Assembly (NCBI GenBank): GCA_014905825.1
Contig: JACGCN010000007.1
Location: 744,001-808,000 of the forward strand
Length of the DNA stretch: 64,000 bases
Origin: Lyophyllum atratum
Taxonomy: Eukaryota > Basidiomycota > Agaricomycetes > Agaricales > Lyophyllaceae
Direction of reading: 5' to 3'
This document shows positions 32,883-44,936 of this stretch, piece after piece. Numbering within the stretch: position 1 is the first letter of the stretch; every line of letters begins with the position of its first letter. The position numbers and the translations under genes were made by a program. The notes beneath the pieces were generated by a model that saw only the letters and a program-made list of their open reading frames with translations, was not told where the DNA came from and ran no database searches.

Positions 32883-34463
32883 ATGGTGCCTGTTCTGCGC
32901 AATGGCGAGCGATCCCAGGGTACATAAACCCAGGCTTCCAAAAGCTTACACTGACCAACAATTGACGTTTCTTAAGAGGTAGACCATATGAATCCAGGTC
33001 CATAGCGCCGCTGTTCCTGACCATCATATTTTCAGTCATCTCTCAGAATTTGAACGAAGATCCCAAGGTTCAATAAGAGGCGATGCGAAGAAGTTTGCAC
33101 TCGAGCGGGCTTCGGATTTTGTTGCGCGGTTCGGGCTACCCGATGAGTTTGTCGGGGTACATGAATCGGAGACCAGGTTTCGCGAGGTATCTACGTAGTC
33201 TGTTTGCTCCGCAGAACTTCCACTCTAACCCCTGCGCTGCTTCTTCAGCAGATATACAATTGGTTTAAGAATACAGTGGGCAGAAACAGACGGAAACTTG
33301 AAGGCCGACCCAGGTCATCCAAGAGATCCCCGGAAAAGGGTAGGATTCCTGAATGTTCCTTCGCGCGTGAGGTCCGAGTCTCATTGGTATTCCAGCGCGT
33401 GAGGAATCGAGCCAACCTGATATCACTTGGAATCCTGTTAACGCATCACCTATCATCCCTTATTCCCATGCAGAAAGCAGCGCAAGTCCCGTAAACTCCA
33501 CCCAGTCAATCGTCGCTACCGTCCGGTATGCAACTCTTCAACCCCCAACGCCCATAATTCCAACACCAATTCCACCACCAGCAGTTTCACCGCACATAAC
33601 TCTTACTATAACCCAGTCCACCATTCGCGATGCCTTTCTTCAGGGAGTGGACTCCTCAACTCTTGCTACCATGATCCAGACTTTTGCGATCGCTAACCCG
33701 TCTCCAACGCCATTAACGGCTGTAGTAGAGGCCCTTTTTGAAGCAGTCTCCTCCGACTCTAGTTCTAGTCGTTTCAATAATCACAGGGATCCACATGCCT
33801 GTCTGCGTCGCTACCTCGATGCCTCCACGTACTTCTCGCCATCTGTAGTCCACGCCGGCGTAGCGGGACCCCTTGCAGGACCTCGCGCCCTTCAAATGCA
33901 GATACGGAAATTTTCCATGTGGGTGCCCACCTCCATAGCACGAGCAGGGCAGCGATCGCCGAGGACGACTCCAGCGGCCTCAACGTCTATAACAGACGAA
34001 ATGCAGCGCATAGCGGGCGACCGCCAGCGCCGGAAAGATCACATTCAGTGGGCGAATATCCATGCCGCCGCGCTGGAACTTGGGATGCTTGGGATGGGCC
34101 ATGCGGGAGACTCTGATAACAGTGGCTACGCCTATGCGATGGGGCGTGCGTTTTCTGAAATGATGGCTCGTGATGCTGTGTGGGAGGCGGACGAGGTTGA
34201 ATGGGTGGCGGGCATCTGTATCCTGCGAGCTGTCATCCGGACTGCCATGAGAGGCGACCGCAGGCAGAGGGATGAGTACGATGAGCTTCTCCGGACGTAT
34301 GAGAGGAGATGGAAGGAGATTAAGGATGAGGCTAGGCAATCACTTGTAACAGTAAGTCTGAGTCGGAACAAGGTCTGTTGCGAGCTCAAAATTTGATTTT
34401 CTGCAGGAAGTGCTTCTGTCCGCCAAAGACGAACTCGCCAGGCTGGACGAGTCTCTCAGGTAA
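32883..34463 (+). CDS. Hypothetical protein, start tentative
   Basis: No known function. Well-supported exons read FALERASDFVARFGLPDEFV and HESETRFRE. After a GTATCT...TTCAG intron the reading continues as QIYNWFKNTVGRNRRKLEGR, a basic segment. A 120-base GTAGGA...TGCAG intron leads to a Pro/Thr-rich linker (about 33480-33600). Then comes a long exon encoding about 250 residues of mostly helical, charged sequence (MLGMGHAGDSDNSGYAYAMG; YDELLRTYERRWKEIKDEAR), and a last exon EVLLSAKDELARLDESLR. The W-F-K-N motif with basic residues recalls a DNA- or nucleic-acid-binding element, but this is inference. The first exon (MVPVLRNGERSQ at 32883) was chosen because its splice restores the frame; another start is possible. 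Confidence 0.55.
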
Positions 34464-34661
34464 TGAGAGCATTTGTACCCTGTACACTCCCTGTATTTGG
34501 ACTTATCGTTATATGGGCGAACCGTGATCCGTCTCGCCGTGTATCATCACACTATTGTCGTAAACCGCTATATCTTCTTGCTATAATTCCTTGCTATAAC
34601 GCTTAACTTATGAGCTTCATTATTACTATAGGTTCCTTATCTTCCCTTTGCACTCTGTAGC

Positions 34662-37053
34662 TTAAAGCCAAGTGTCAAAATATGAGATTACCCTCTTCAA
34701 GACATCCTCCGCATGCTTGCGCTCGACAAACCTAATCATGCGAGTCAATTGGTTATCGTTTTCAATTGGGCGCAAATAGCTTACCCGTGCGGTTCTCTGG
34801 GGTAGAGCACCAGTTGCGCGGCTTCTCTTCCGCGTTCTGAAGCCCGCCTCTTGAGACCCCGCCACAACCCTATGCCTTGGCTAACAGGTACTCTCTCGTC
34901 CTTTTCGCCATGCAAGATAAGGACAGCTGTCGTCACTCCCGCGACAGAATGTATGGGACTCGTCTTCCTCATAGAATGTTCCAAATCATCACAGTCCCAC
35001 GGTGCGCTTTGCCCAATCTCCGCCTGCCCACCCAGTGAGAATCCAGAAGCATTATTTGATCTCCACAAACCACTGACCTCAAGTTCAGGTGACTCTGAAT
35101 CCATGACCATCCCTTCCCAATTCGACACACCTGCACCTACGATTGCGGCCTTGAAGCGGTTTCTTGTCTTCGTGACGCCCCATGCCGTCAGCGATCCTCC
35201 TGCAATCCCAAGCCCCCGATGAGGACGCAATGAATCACGGATCCTTCACGATGAACTGACCGTGACTCCATCCTGCAATCCCTAACCTACCGGGATCTGC
35301 CAGGCCTCGCCGGATTACCTCGTCCACCATACTTTCGCAATCGGCCCAGGAATGGACACCAATACCTTGGCTCGCGCCGTGGGCGAATTCATGTCCACGA
35401 CCTTGGCCTATACAACTACTGTATCAGTCTGGTCTTTATCATTTATAGGCTTGTCCTTACTGCCTCGATAATTGGGGGAAATCACCAAATACCCTTCTAG
35501 GGCAAACAGTTCTCGCCAGTTGCAGAAGTACGGCATATAATCTTGACTTCATGTTTAGCATGATGGATCTGGGTTCCTTCCTTGAAACCTCACCAGGAAT
35601 GTCGCGTCTGGGATTCTCATTAATCACAGTATATCGGCGGACCTCATGGAACTTACCTATAGGGTCCTCCGTGCAGGAACAGCACGGTCGGTAGAGGTCC
35701 GTGGGACGCTTTGTACCCTGGCGGATACCGAACCAAGCCGCTGAGATGTGTTCCGTCGGTTGAGGTCCATCGGACAACCTCAGCCGTGATGGATGGAATA
35801 TCAGTCAACCATTGGAGATGTGATGACAGTTGCAATTTGGGGGATAACTCTCGTCCGTCATCTGACACTCGGCAAGCCCATACGTTCGGCGGTTCGTGGC
35901 GAACGACAGAGCTAAGCACAGCAGCGAAGACATACGAACTGTTGCCTCCAATGTCGACCACCCTCTTCGCATCCCATGACCCAAACCATATCGCCTCCTG
36001 CTGTGTCTGGAAAATAGTGAGGCGCTTTTTAGCCTCGTGTGTGTCCGCGTCAAAGGAGACGATGTCTATGTTGGTATCGACATCACAGCATACTTCCACT
36101 GCGATGTCTCCCCGCATGTCGACGATGCGCACCGCGTCGTCTGTGAGCCCATACAACCTTTCTCCAAATTTGGTGAATGAAATTTGCTTGTCGGCACGAT
36201 CAGCAAACAGAGCTCTCGCATCAAGGATATTTCTAGAGTCGTAGCTTTGCAAGGACAGAATGTGGCCAGAATTAGTCCAAATGTTCTGCCCGGACGGAGA
36301 ACGCGGATATACACCAACGACACATGGGATCTGGCAGGAGTCCTCGACTGCGATGCTCTCCAACGTCACTTCTCGCTCAGCAAACTCGGACTCGCGGCCT
36401 TGTCGTAATCTGTATAACAGGCGAGTGCTGTCGGGGCTCCAGGTAAAAGCCTCAATATGTCGATCCTTGCGTACGCCCTCCAGTGTCCATATCGCCCCTG
36501 TCGCAAAGCTGTATACCCGCAGCCTAGAAAATCCCCCAACACCTCCACTTCCATCAAAGACTCGTGCATCATCCTTCTCCTCGATTCTCTTGAGTTCATC
36601 TTCGGAAACGGCGTCGTCCCTGCTTGTGAACGCAACGAACTCTCCATCTGGAGAGACGTCGAATGCCTGAACGCCCTTCTTCTCGAGCTTCGGTGACAGA
36701 GGAACTGGCTCGGCATCGCTGCCCCCTTTATTATCGAGGTCCAGGAGGTAGATCTGCGCCGGCTTTCCAACACTACTTCTGTCTGACAAGAATATAACAC
36801 GCCGGCCGTCGGGGTGGAAGACACCCGCCTTATCGTTGTATGCGCCATTTGTAAGTGTCAATGGACGGGCGCTCTGTGGGATATCTGTCTGCGCGAGCCA
36901 GAGCTCCGATATAGTGCGATCAGCTTTGTAAAAGGGCTGCACTTGATAGAGGATCGTGGAGCCATCCGGGCTGAGTTGTACGTCGCGGACCTTGTAGGAG
37001 GACGCTATCTGCGAAGGCCATGGATGATCCTCTGAATCCAGGGAGATTGCCAT
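34662..37053 (-). CDS. S9-family prolyl oligopeptidase / acylaminoacyl-peptidase-like serine peptidase
   Basis: Starts at 37053 with MAISLDSEDHPWPSQIASSY. The first exon is 466 codons of N-terminal beta-propeller with repeated tolB-like blades (VRDVQLSPDGSTILYQVQPF; FDVSPDGEFVAFTSRDD; IEAFTWSPDSTRLLYRLRQG). The alpha/beta-hydrolase part begins LPTVLFLHGGPY and continues over several short introns: FCNWRELFALEGYLVISPNY, GRGHEFAHGASQGIGVHSWA, the nucleophile motif GWSHGGSLTAWG (GxSxG), the acid in LILHGEKDERVP, and the His in PREPHG. The last exon is ERKHAEDVLKRVISYFDTWL. All three catalytic residues are present. There is no signal peptide, so a cytosolic peptidase is likely. Dipeptidyl-peptidase V-type enzymes are the closest alternative. 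Confidence 0.85.
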
Positions 37054-37079
37054 GGTCAGTCATGGGTTGAAACTGAGAG

Positions 37080-37328
37080 TTAATTTATGCTACCCACATT
37101 TTGAGCGCCGGTCGAATAGTAGGAGTAGGGAGAGGTAGGGAGGTTGTAAGGATCAAAGGAACGAATAAGATTTTGGGTTTGCGCCAATCCCTGACGTCCA
37201 ATACCCAGAATGCCATCATGTTCATCGTGTTGCAGTGAGAAATTGTAATTGACTTGACTTTGTGAGAGCCGACGCATGACTCTTTGAATGTTTGCGATTG
37301 GCGCGTTGGGCTGCGCTGGTGATTCCAT
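37080..37328 (-). CDS. Small open frame upstream of the S9 peptidase
   Basis: 82 codons opening MESPAQPNAPIANIQRVMRR and ending in an Asn/Tyr/Ser-rich tail. It lies 27 bases upstream of the peptidase start on the same strand, so it could be an upstream open frame in its leader, a separate small gene, or chance. No domain recognised. Confidence 0.25.
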   Translation of the reverse strand: MESPAQPNAPIANIQRVMRRLSQSQVNYNFSLQHDEHDGILGIGRQGLAQTQNLIRSFDPYNLPTSPYSYYSTGAQNVGSIN

Positions 37329-37461
37329 GCGTACTATGATGTGGAAGGAGCTTCTCAACGAACGGCCCGATTTCTCATGTGAGTACATGAGCGTTTAGAA
37401 CGTGTCAAGTCGGGATGATCTCAGAACCTCGGCGTTCAACGATTGGACCATGCCAGTAATA

Positions 37462-37482
37462 TACTACTACTACTACTACTAC
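37462..37482. repeat. (TAC)7 microsatellite
   Basis: Seven perfect TAC triplets in the intergenic region between the S9 peptidase and the membrane protein gene. Confidence 0.9.
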
Positions 37483-37620
37483 GCCATCATCCTCTGAGTC
37501 GGCCCTATATACATATTACATCGATGAGAAAGGCTACTGCTCTCTCTAGGAGAATGGTTCTTATGACAGCGCATCCACGCGCAAGAAAAGCCAGGCTGAT
37601 AGGATGGAGAAATTACTTGC

Positions 37621-38884
37621 TTAAAAAGTATGACGCGTCCCGACATCTCTACCCTCCTTCAGCGAACCTTTGGCTGCTTTCTCGACATCAATGCTCCCTT
37701 GTCCACTTGTCATGGAATTAATAGTGATATTATTTGCGGTCTCGTGGTTTTTCGATGCCGCGGGGGATGCGAAAGAGATACCGTGCTCCGTATGGTCTCC
37801 TGCGCCTATCGTGGAGTCACTCGCATTTTTTGGGCGAATCAGAATCAAGTTGAAAGTAATTCCAATGATCTGCATCTCCTATAGTGTAAAAAAGGCTTAG
37901 TGATCGTTGCAACGCGACGAATAGCCTTGAACGCACCGCAGCAGTGGTGATATATATTGAGTTACTGCCTGTAACATGGCTCACAAAGACGACGATAGTG
38001 ACGACTGTATAAACCAATCCGGACTCAACGATAATGCGCATGATGTTCTGGAGCCTGCTTTGAGGCTGTTCGGAGGCAAAGGGGGAGAGTTTATGGGTTA
38101 TGGCGGCTTGATTCACTACGCGCCAAATTCGTATTACAATCATCGCTAAGACACAACTCAGGGAATTGACTCGCAGCAAGCCGTAGAATAAGCTCACTAG
38201 TGGCATAGAGATTGAGAGTCATAGTGGCAGTCCAGAAAGCGGTGATACCAGCGAATAGTATCCCTCCGTTGACGCGAGAGCCGGAGGTCAACATCCCCTG
38301 CGTATACATATTCACAGTGGTGCAAGCGAGGCCTGCAAGCCACAGGAAGATGGGAAATATGACTATTTGCCATGATTTGTTGTAGACTACCCAGCATCGA
38401 TAAATCTTGAGAAGTGGATGAGCGTAGGTGCAAGAAATGGTACACTTGTCGAGGTTGGGCGAAATGGCTTACCAGGACTGTATCCGCTACCATGATCTGT
38501 AAATTAACAGTTAAAGGCTGCCCCCATGCCCATCAGAAGGATGGTCGTGGCTGATACGGTTTCGGAGTCTCTTACCTTGACGATATTTACCCAGTTCAAA
38601 CCAAGTTGTTCAACAGCCCCACCGCCAGATCGCGTATTGTAGATCACTCCCTGCAGGATGCGGACGAGCCCTAATGCGAGGTTCAAGGTGGAGAAGACGA
38701 ACATGGACAGCACTGCCGTAAGCATCGACCTATTGCTCTTGAGCCGCGACGGCCAAGTGCGCAGTGGGCCTGACCAGAGAATGGCCTGGAGAGACGCGAT
38801 GAAGGTGACCAGGTAGATCCCATAGAATATGCATTCGACGAAGACTGCTACGAGTTGTGCCACACGAAGTTTTGTGTCGGGCAT
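37621..38884 (-). CDS. Multi-pass membrane protein, copy 1 of a local family
   Basis: Starts MPDTKLRVAQLVAVFVECIF at 38884. Successive hydrophobic segments are visible: VECIFYGIYLVTFIASLQAI, SMLTAVLSMFVFSTLNLALG, then after introns IYRCWVVYNKSWQIVIFPIF, LWLAGLACTTVNMYTQGM, FAGITAFWTATMTLNLYA, MRIIVESGLVYTVVTIVVFV and MQIIGITFNLILIRPK. That makes about seven membrane spans, followed by a hydrophilic C-terminal tail ending GRDVGTRHTF. The layout is that of an Agaricomycete-expanded family of unknown function; resemblance to seven-helix receptors is only topological. It is clearly paralogous to the gene at 58861-60150, which shares the opening MPDT.L, the exon structure and the tail pattern ITFNLILIR. 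A run of 11 G (38894-38904) lies just upstream of the start. Confidence 0.8.
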
Positions 38885-39866
38885 GACGCCAGCGGGGGGG
38901 GGGGATATATGTCCTTGATCCTTGAGTCACGTTGGGAATAAAGAGGCATAAATACAATATTGAGGTGCTCAACTGAGAGTGTCAATCTAGGGTCCAGGAC
39001 GTAATTTCTGTCCGTAGTCGATTCTGACCACAACAAATGGAGAGGAGTGAGGGGCGATAGCAGAGACTAGCGGACTACACAGGTATTGTCAAATAATTTA
39101 CCTGAACGTCCTGCCGTCCTGTCATGGGTGATTTCCACGGTGCCTCGGAGAGGGGTCTTGCAAGCCACCAACTGATCTGATTGCATCTCGGGGCATAGAT
39201 ATCAGAGCCGAATGCAGTGAGGGCTTGACATGATGGCGCCAGGATACGTTCAAGAGAGAGATTATGATGCCTGACAAGTGAGCTGGTTGTCACGACCGTA
39301 TATCATACGCTTGTGCTAGGTTGTCGACATTGTTGTGATACCAAGGGATGATGTCACATGCCGTGCGGTGTACCACAGTTCCGGCATGTGGCAGGCGAAT
39401 TATGGATTGTTTCATCACACAAGTAAATCCCTGCCCAAAGAAACGCGCTGAGGACCCGAGTAATGCAAACAACCAGCGCGAGGTCAGGAAGTGATGTGTC
39501 AATTTGGTGTCGGTCACGTCAAGAGGATGATCGGCAATAACCTCGCTTGCGATTAATTATGTCCGAAACCGTAACGGGTCCAGGACAGCCTAATCTAATC
39601 TAATCTAATCTCACATCTTCGACTCTCTCACTGGAGAACTGTGCTGTGGAATTTGCGCTGGACAGCAATATCACAGCTGGTAAGATGGTGAACGGCGGTT
39701 TGGCACGAGTTGGAGGCATTTTGCAAGACTGGCAGCTTGCAGCTTGAACTACGTTTGAGCAGGGCGAGACCAATAATGTGATTGTGATAATACTCCGGAT
39801 CGACTTCTGCTGCAGGCCAGTACCAACACTCCATAACCATATCACTTCGTACGAAATAAAAGCCGA
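38885..39866. other. Intergenic region, no gene seen
   Basis: Divided by short open frames without recognisable domains. Contains the G11 run at 38894-38904 and four TAATC units at 39591-39610. Confidence 0.45.
39591..39610. repeat. (TAATC)4 microsatellite
   Basis: Four perfect five-base units in intergenic DNA. Confidence 0.9.
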
Positions 39867-41054
39867 CTAATGCGCGGAAGGCCAGCCATGATCTGACTGA
39901 GGATCGCCCCTCCAGTCGCCCGCTGACGACCCCGACTCCCGTTGAGGTGGCTTGACCACATACGCCAATCCCGAGACCGATCTGCTCCTCCTATGCTCCC
40001 CGGAGCGAACCATAACATCAGGAAATTCGCGGGAGGCAGCATGACCGAAGACAGGTACGCTATGCGCTCTTGAGTGATGATTGTCATCGAACGACTCGGG
40101 ATTCGACGGCAAGTTGAAGAACTCGTACGCCGGAAGAAGAGGGGAATCTGCCGTGTGTTGCCCGTCGGCAGAAGGAAGCATAGGGCCGGAGGTCCGGGCA
40201 GAGGAGATGAGGGAGTATGGGTAATCCGACGAAGTGACGGAGAACTTGCTTCGCGGGTACCCAGAAGTGATATCGAGGACCTTAGTCTCGTGAGGAACCA
40301 TAGCGCCAAGAGGAGGGGTCTGCAGTCCAGTTGAGGAGTCTTGGCTTACTTCGCTCGACCACGACGACGCGAATTTCTGCGACCATGGCGGTACGTACAA
40401 CGCGTCCTTTGCTGAGTCACGGAAAGACGGCGGCGGTAGCGGTGGCGAAGCGACCTTTGTCCATTTCTTCTCCGGGTCGGTCTTCTTTCTCCTAGAACAG
40501 GCAGCGAAAACTCGACGGTTGACAAAGGCATACACCAGGAGCAACAACACCATGAGTCCTCCCATCACGACGCCAAGGACAGTGAGCTTGCGAGCAGGTG
40601 GGGACGAGTTTTCGGCGGGGCCGTTGGCCGTGGCTTGTGGGACAGAAGGGACAGCAGAGTTCATCGGAGGCTTCGCTTCGGGATCCGCGACCGAAGTAGG
40701 AACAAGGGGACCTGGGCCCTGGTGGTAAGTTGGATTCGGAGGAGCCGGCGTTGTCGTGGTGGGCGCGGTCGTCAATGCAGCAGCAACCATCGGAGTAGGA
40801 TTATGAATCGGAGGCGCAACGGGTGGTGCATTACCGGACTCAGCGGCAGCCACCATCCTGAAGACTTCAGCGACTGGAGGAAGATGATAAACGGAATTGT
40901 CTGCGGGGATAGCCTGTCGTGGTTGAAGTCCTTGGGATTCGTCCGCAAGAGATGGCCCATGGACTGACTGAGACCGAGCGGGCGATGGCGATACAAAGGT
41001 TACATGAAGGCATATGAGAAGCACAGTGGCCGGGATGAAACGGCTTGAGAGCAT
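39867..41054 (-). CDS. Single-pass type I membrane protein, Ser/Pro-rich, unknown function
   Basis: A single exon of 395 codons. The N-terminus (MLSSRFIPATVLLICLHVTF) is a signal peptide. It is followed by about 130 residues rich in Pro, Thr, Ala and Ser, which suggests a glycosylated extracellular stalk. One membrane helix lies at residues 157-178 (LTVLGVVMGGLMVLLLLVYA), flanked by a basic stop-transfer cluster (CSRRKKTDPEKK). The cytosolic tail of about 200 residues is Ser/Pro-rich and probably phosphorylated. This layout recalls fungal wall-stress sensors of the Wsc/Mid2 type, but no WSC domain or other signature is present, so that is only an analogy of architecture. Confidence 0.65.
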   Translation of the reverse strand: MLSSRFIPATVLLICLHVTFVSPSPARSQSVHGPSLADESQGLQPRQAIPADNSVYHLPPVAEVFRMVAAAESGNAPPVAPPIHNPTPMVAAALTTAPTTTTPAPPNPTYHQGPGPLVPTSVADPEAKPPMNSAVPSVPQATANGPAENSSPPARKLTVLGVVMGGLMVLLLLVYAFVNRRVFAACSRRKKTDPEKKWTKVASPPLPPPSFRDSAKDALYVPPWSQKFASSWSSEVSQDSSTGLQTPPLGAMVPHETKVLDITSGYPRSKFSVTSSDYPYSLISSARTSGPMLPSADGQHTADSPLLPAYEFFNLPSNPESFDDNHHSRAHSVPVFGHAASREFPDVMVRSGEHRRSRSVSGLAYVVKPPQRESGSSAGDWRGDPQSDHGWPSAH

Positions 41055-41542
41055 ACTGGCTTGAGTTCAATGAGTGTGGTGCCGTGTGGGCTTTGAAGTA
41101 CTTTTGCGCGGGAACCCGGGGAGGAAGATGGAAGACAGCCACAAGTGACTTAAGGCGTTCATTTTGCGCTACGAAGGTTTATATCGTGAAACTGAGCTGT
41201 GGCTGACTAGGACTTGTTGGTTGACATCGAGGACCGCCGTCACGACACCAGTACCATTAGAACCAAACGACTGCAATCTGCTACACATCATTGCAAACAA
41301 TCGCGAGTCCGAGTCTGGAATGGGTGGGTGCCACTGGGTAGTCACTTTTTCGATTGGGCACTCAAGTAGGATTGATGCCACGGTCTGTAGGCTGTAGGCT
41401 TCCATAAAGCGGTGGAAGGTCTCACCGCACACCAAACCACCTAAATGGAACCGATAGCAACTCATGTGAATGGTCAACTCCCGTCGGCCTGCTTATTTCT
41501 TCCAAAAATCCTAGAAAGCAATCCGGATAGGGCAGATCCCAA
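41055..41542. other. Intergenic spacer, no gene seen
   Basis: Upstream of the membrane protein gene and downstream of NOP4. No feature recognised. Confidence 0.45.
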
Positions 41543-44500
41543 CTAGCTACCGCCTTTCTTTCCTCCCTTCCTCTCCTTTCGTTTCCGACCTATCAGAGAT
41601 CCAAGGTTGTTTTTTGGCTCCTTCGGTTCTTCCGTCTTCACAACTTTGGGTTTATCTTCAACCACCCGTCGCTTCTTGGGAGGCCGCTCCTCGGTCTTCT
41701 TCAACTCCTCTTTTGGTTTCTTTTCGTCGGACTTGAATGAAAACAAAGATCAGAAAGAGAAGCATAAGGGAGGTACACGGGACTCACTGGACCCTTCTGC
41801 TGTGCCGCGTTCCGTCGCTGGACAACCTGAACATTCTCAATCGAAAACTCGACGATCAGTGTCCCCTTGCTCTTCTTCACTCCACCCTTCTCAAGCTCCT
41901 CCTTCAGCCTAGTCAACCTCGCATCGTCCCTAGGTTCCTTCGCAGTCTCCTGCTTGACAAGATCCTTCAATTCATCCTTCCACCACTCCTCGAACAACGG
42001 GCCCGCAGCCGGGTTATTATTCGCCCACCGCAGCACCCGCAACGCGTCCGCATGCGAGTTCATCTCCACAAACCCATACCCCTTGCTCCGGCCCTTGCCC
42101 GTCACAGGATCCACACGCTCCATCTGCCGCACAATCTTCGCCTGCTTTACCCCCGTCCCGCGGCCAAGCAGCCACTTCTTCTTACTCTTCTTCTCCGTGC
42201 CATCCTCGTCCTTGGTCTCCGCTGGCTTCTGCTCTGCTTCCTCCGCTGGGATGTCTGCAAGCTCGTCAGCAGTCAGGGCCGTGCGTTCGCCTTTCTTCAC
42301 TTCGGACTGGAACGCCCGTACAGCGTGGGTAGCGAGCCGTTTAATCAGGCGCTCGGTGACGAAAATGGGGATCTGCCGGACACTGAGACGTGTTTTTGAT
42401 ATGAAGAGGGAGGGGTTGGATTTGAGCAGAGCCCGACGCGCGTTGAAAGAACCCGTCCGTCGTTCAATTTCTGCTGTTGTTAGCGTCTCGGCGGCAGGTG
42501 TATTTGGTAGGATCACTGTTGGAAATAAGAACGTCAGTGTTGAAGCACGGTGGGCAGGAATCAGGAGGACTGACCTCCTTCTCTGAGAAGATACATGTTG
42601 CGCTTGTCAGCTTTCTCCCGGACCTTCTCACCGGCCTCCTTCAACTTCGCAGCGTCGTCCCTGGTGACCGCACGCACGACGTCGAGTGTCCGTCCGTGCA
42701 GGACAAGGCTCTGGGCTAATGAGGAGGACGGGTCTGGCGTGAGTATAGACGGCGGCGTGAAGGGATTCTTCTTCGTTGGCTATAGATCGATGTATGAGAA
42801 TAAGGAGGTTAATGGGCTGGTGATACATACTGCTGCAACACCCGTCGTCTCCATTCGCAGCATATCACTCTGAGCCACGGCTTTATCTGCGTCTTCAACA
42901 TTCCAGAAGCACGCGAAGCCAGTTCCACGTGAACGTCCAGTTGCAGGATCAATCGTTATGCGCGCATAGCGAAGTGGGCCGAAAGTACGGAATCTACAGG
43001 TAGATTGTTGGTATAAGACCGGAATATGGAGGCAGGACAACGTACAATGTTCGGAGTTCATCTTCAGTGGCTGTAAATGGCACATTTCGGATGAAAAGCG
43101 TGGTCCCTGTTTCTGGAGGTGGAAGAGTAGGCTTTACAGGCTCTTCCATATCTTCATCGTCATCATTGTCTTCATCAATGCCTTCATCATCATCCCCTTT
43201 ATGAACCCCTAGAGCTCCTTCGTCTTCACTCTCGTCGCTGTCTTCGTCACTACCCTCCTCGCTTCCTTCAGAACCCGAGGCATCTGCCATCTCTACATCT
43301 CCATTCTCTTCCTCCATCTTCGCCTTCTCCTCTTTCCATTTCTCCTTGCTCAACGCCCAGTCGACCGCAATCACCCGCTCCGTAGCCCTTTTGTCATCAA
43401 CAACCGGCTCGACCTCGCCCTCACCCTCCTCCTCGCCAGCTTCTCCTCCAGCAGCAGCAGCCTTCTTCAGCTTCTTCTCCTCCCGCAGCTGCTTTTTCCT
43501 CTTTTGCTTATCCAACACAAGCGCATCCGCAGTCCCCGCTCGGAAAACAATCCCATTGCACCCCTCGATCGCCTTCTCCGCGTCTTTCTTGCTCAACATC
43601 CAAACAAACGCGAACCCTTTCGTCCGCACTCGCTTCACAACGTTCGACGTTTCGCCCTCCTCGGTCTCCTCTTTCTCGGCCTCCTGCTTGTCCGCCGTTG
43701 GTATGTGTATTGAGTGTATGGGGCCGTAGGGCAAGAACGCGGCACGGAGGTCCTGCTCTGTAGCGTTGAATGGTAGATTTCGAACGATTAGCCGGCTTCC
43801 GTGGTTTGGTGCTGCAGCTTTCGAGGCGTCGGCGTCAGGCGCTGGTGCAGTTTTTGTGAAAGGTTTTGAGAGGGTATCTAGGCGTTTTTTGAGGGTAACG
43901 GAGAGGAGGCAGCCTTTGAAGACGTGTGCGTGGAGTTTAGTGACGGCTTCTGAGGCCGCCGCGGCGGTTTTGAACAGGACATGGGCTGTAATCGGTATGT
44001 TAGATGAGACTACATAATTCTGTAAGTTGGTAGGCGTACCTGTAGTGTTATCGTCGCCGCCGTTGGATTTTACGGGCCAGTCAACCTTGTCTGCACCTTC
44101 ATATTTGCGGATCTTCTTCCATAAGACTCCAGAGTCAATTGAGGGGGGGAGACCTGATACGACAATGGTACGAATAGCTAGGGGGTCGTGCGGTAGTCGA
44201 GGCTGTTGTGGTCGAGGAGGTGGCCTAGGTTTCGACTCCTTCTCCACCGTCTCGCTTTTTTCTCCCTTCTCCTTCGGCTAAGGCACATTGTTTAATGTAA
44301 TCGTGGCTAGGAGGGAGGGCGGTGAACATACCTTGTTCTCGGCCCATTGGACGCGTAGATTCCTCCCGACTAGGTTCAGCCCCTCCGTCGTGATCGTGTC
44401 GTATGCACTTTGGGCATCTTCCTTGATCGCGAACGAGACGTATCCAACACCTTTTGATACACCAGTACCAGGCTCCAGAACCACAAAAGCAGAGCGAACG

Positions 44501-44700
44501 GGTGCGATATCTGAAAAGAGTGTTTGGAGATCCACGGAGGTTGCGGTATACGGAAGATTAGATACAAAAAGTGTTGACCTGCAAAATAAATTGTTTTATG
44601 AGTATGGTGTAGGACAACTTCGTCCTTTGGCTTACCCATGTGCCGTAATATTCTCTTCCGTCTCTCCGCGGTCCTTCCGTTTCCCCAGCGTGGAAGACAT
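41543..44700 (-). CDS. NOP4: Nucleolar multi-RRM protein NOP4/RBM28
   Basis: A ribosome biogenesis factor for the large subunit, nucleolar. The start is at 44700 (MSSTLGKRKDRGETEENITA). RRMs in order: STLFVSNLPYTATSVDLQTL; a second weaker one opening TIVVSGLPPSIDSGVLWKKI; a third with RLIVRNLPFNATEQDLRAAF and KGFAFVWM; a highly acidic stretch (about 43150-43330 on the DNA, many Glu/Asp/Ser); a fourth with TTLFIRNVPFTATEDELRTL and RGTGFACFW; and a fifth degenerate one with RQIPIFVTERLIKRLATHAV and KGYGFVEMN. The Lys-rich C-terminus ends LIGRKRKERKGGKKGGS. Domain order and the acidic insertion before the fourth RRM are as in Nop4/RBM28. About six short introns. Confidence 0.9.
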
Positions 44701-44936
44701 CGTTCAACAAGGGACTTTAGCTGGACGTCAGGGACTTGAGGCCAAAACTTTTCCGAGCGCCATTGGTTGTCCGTAATTGTTCCTGACGCAGATGACAAAC
44801 AAACACGATCGAGAGTGACCCGTGACAGAATTCCTCTTAGTGTCCGATCCAGTCTTTCTCCATACTGTTGGCCTTCCACACGCCCTGGGTGCACATCGAC
44901 CAACTAACATAACCTGACGGGAGAAGCAGGCCAAAA

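Noticed and set aside
41867..42586. Long plus-strand frames of 239 and 220 codons opposite NOP4
   Set aside because: They are antisense shadows of the well-supported minus-strand NOP4 exons, produced by codon bias, and have low-complexity composition.
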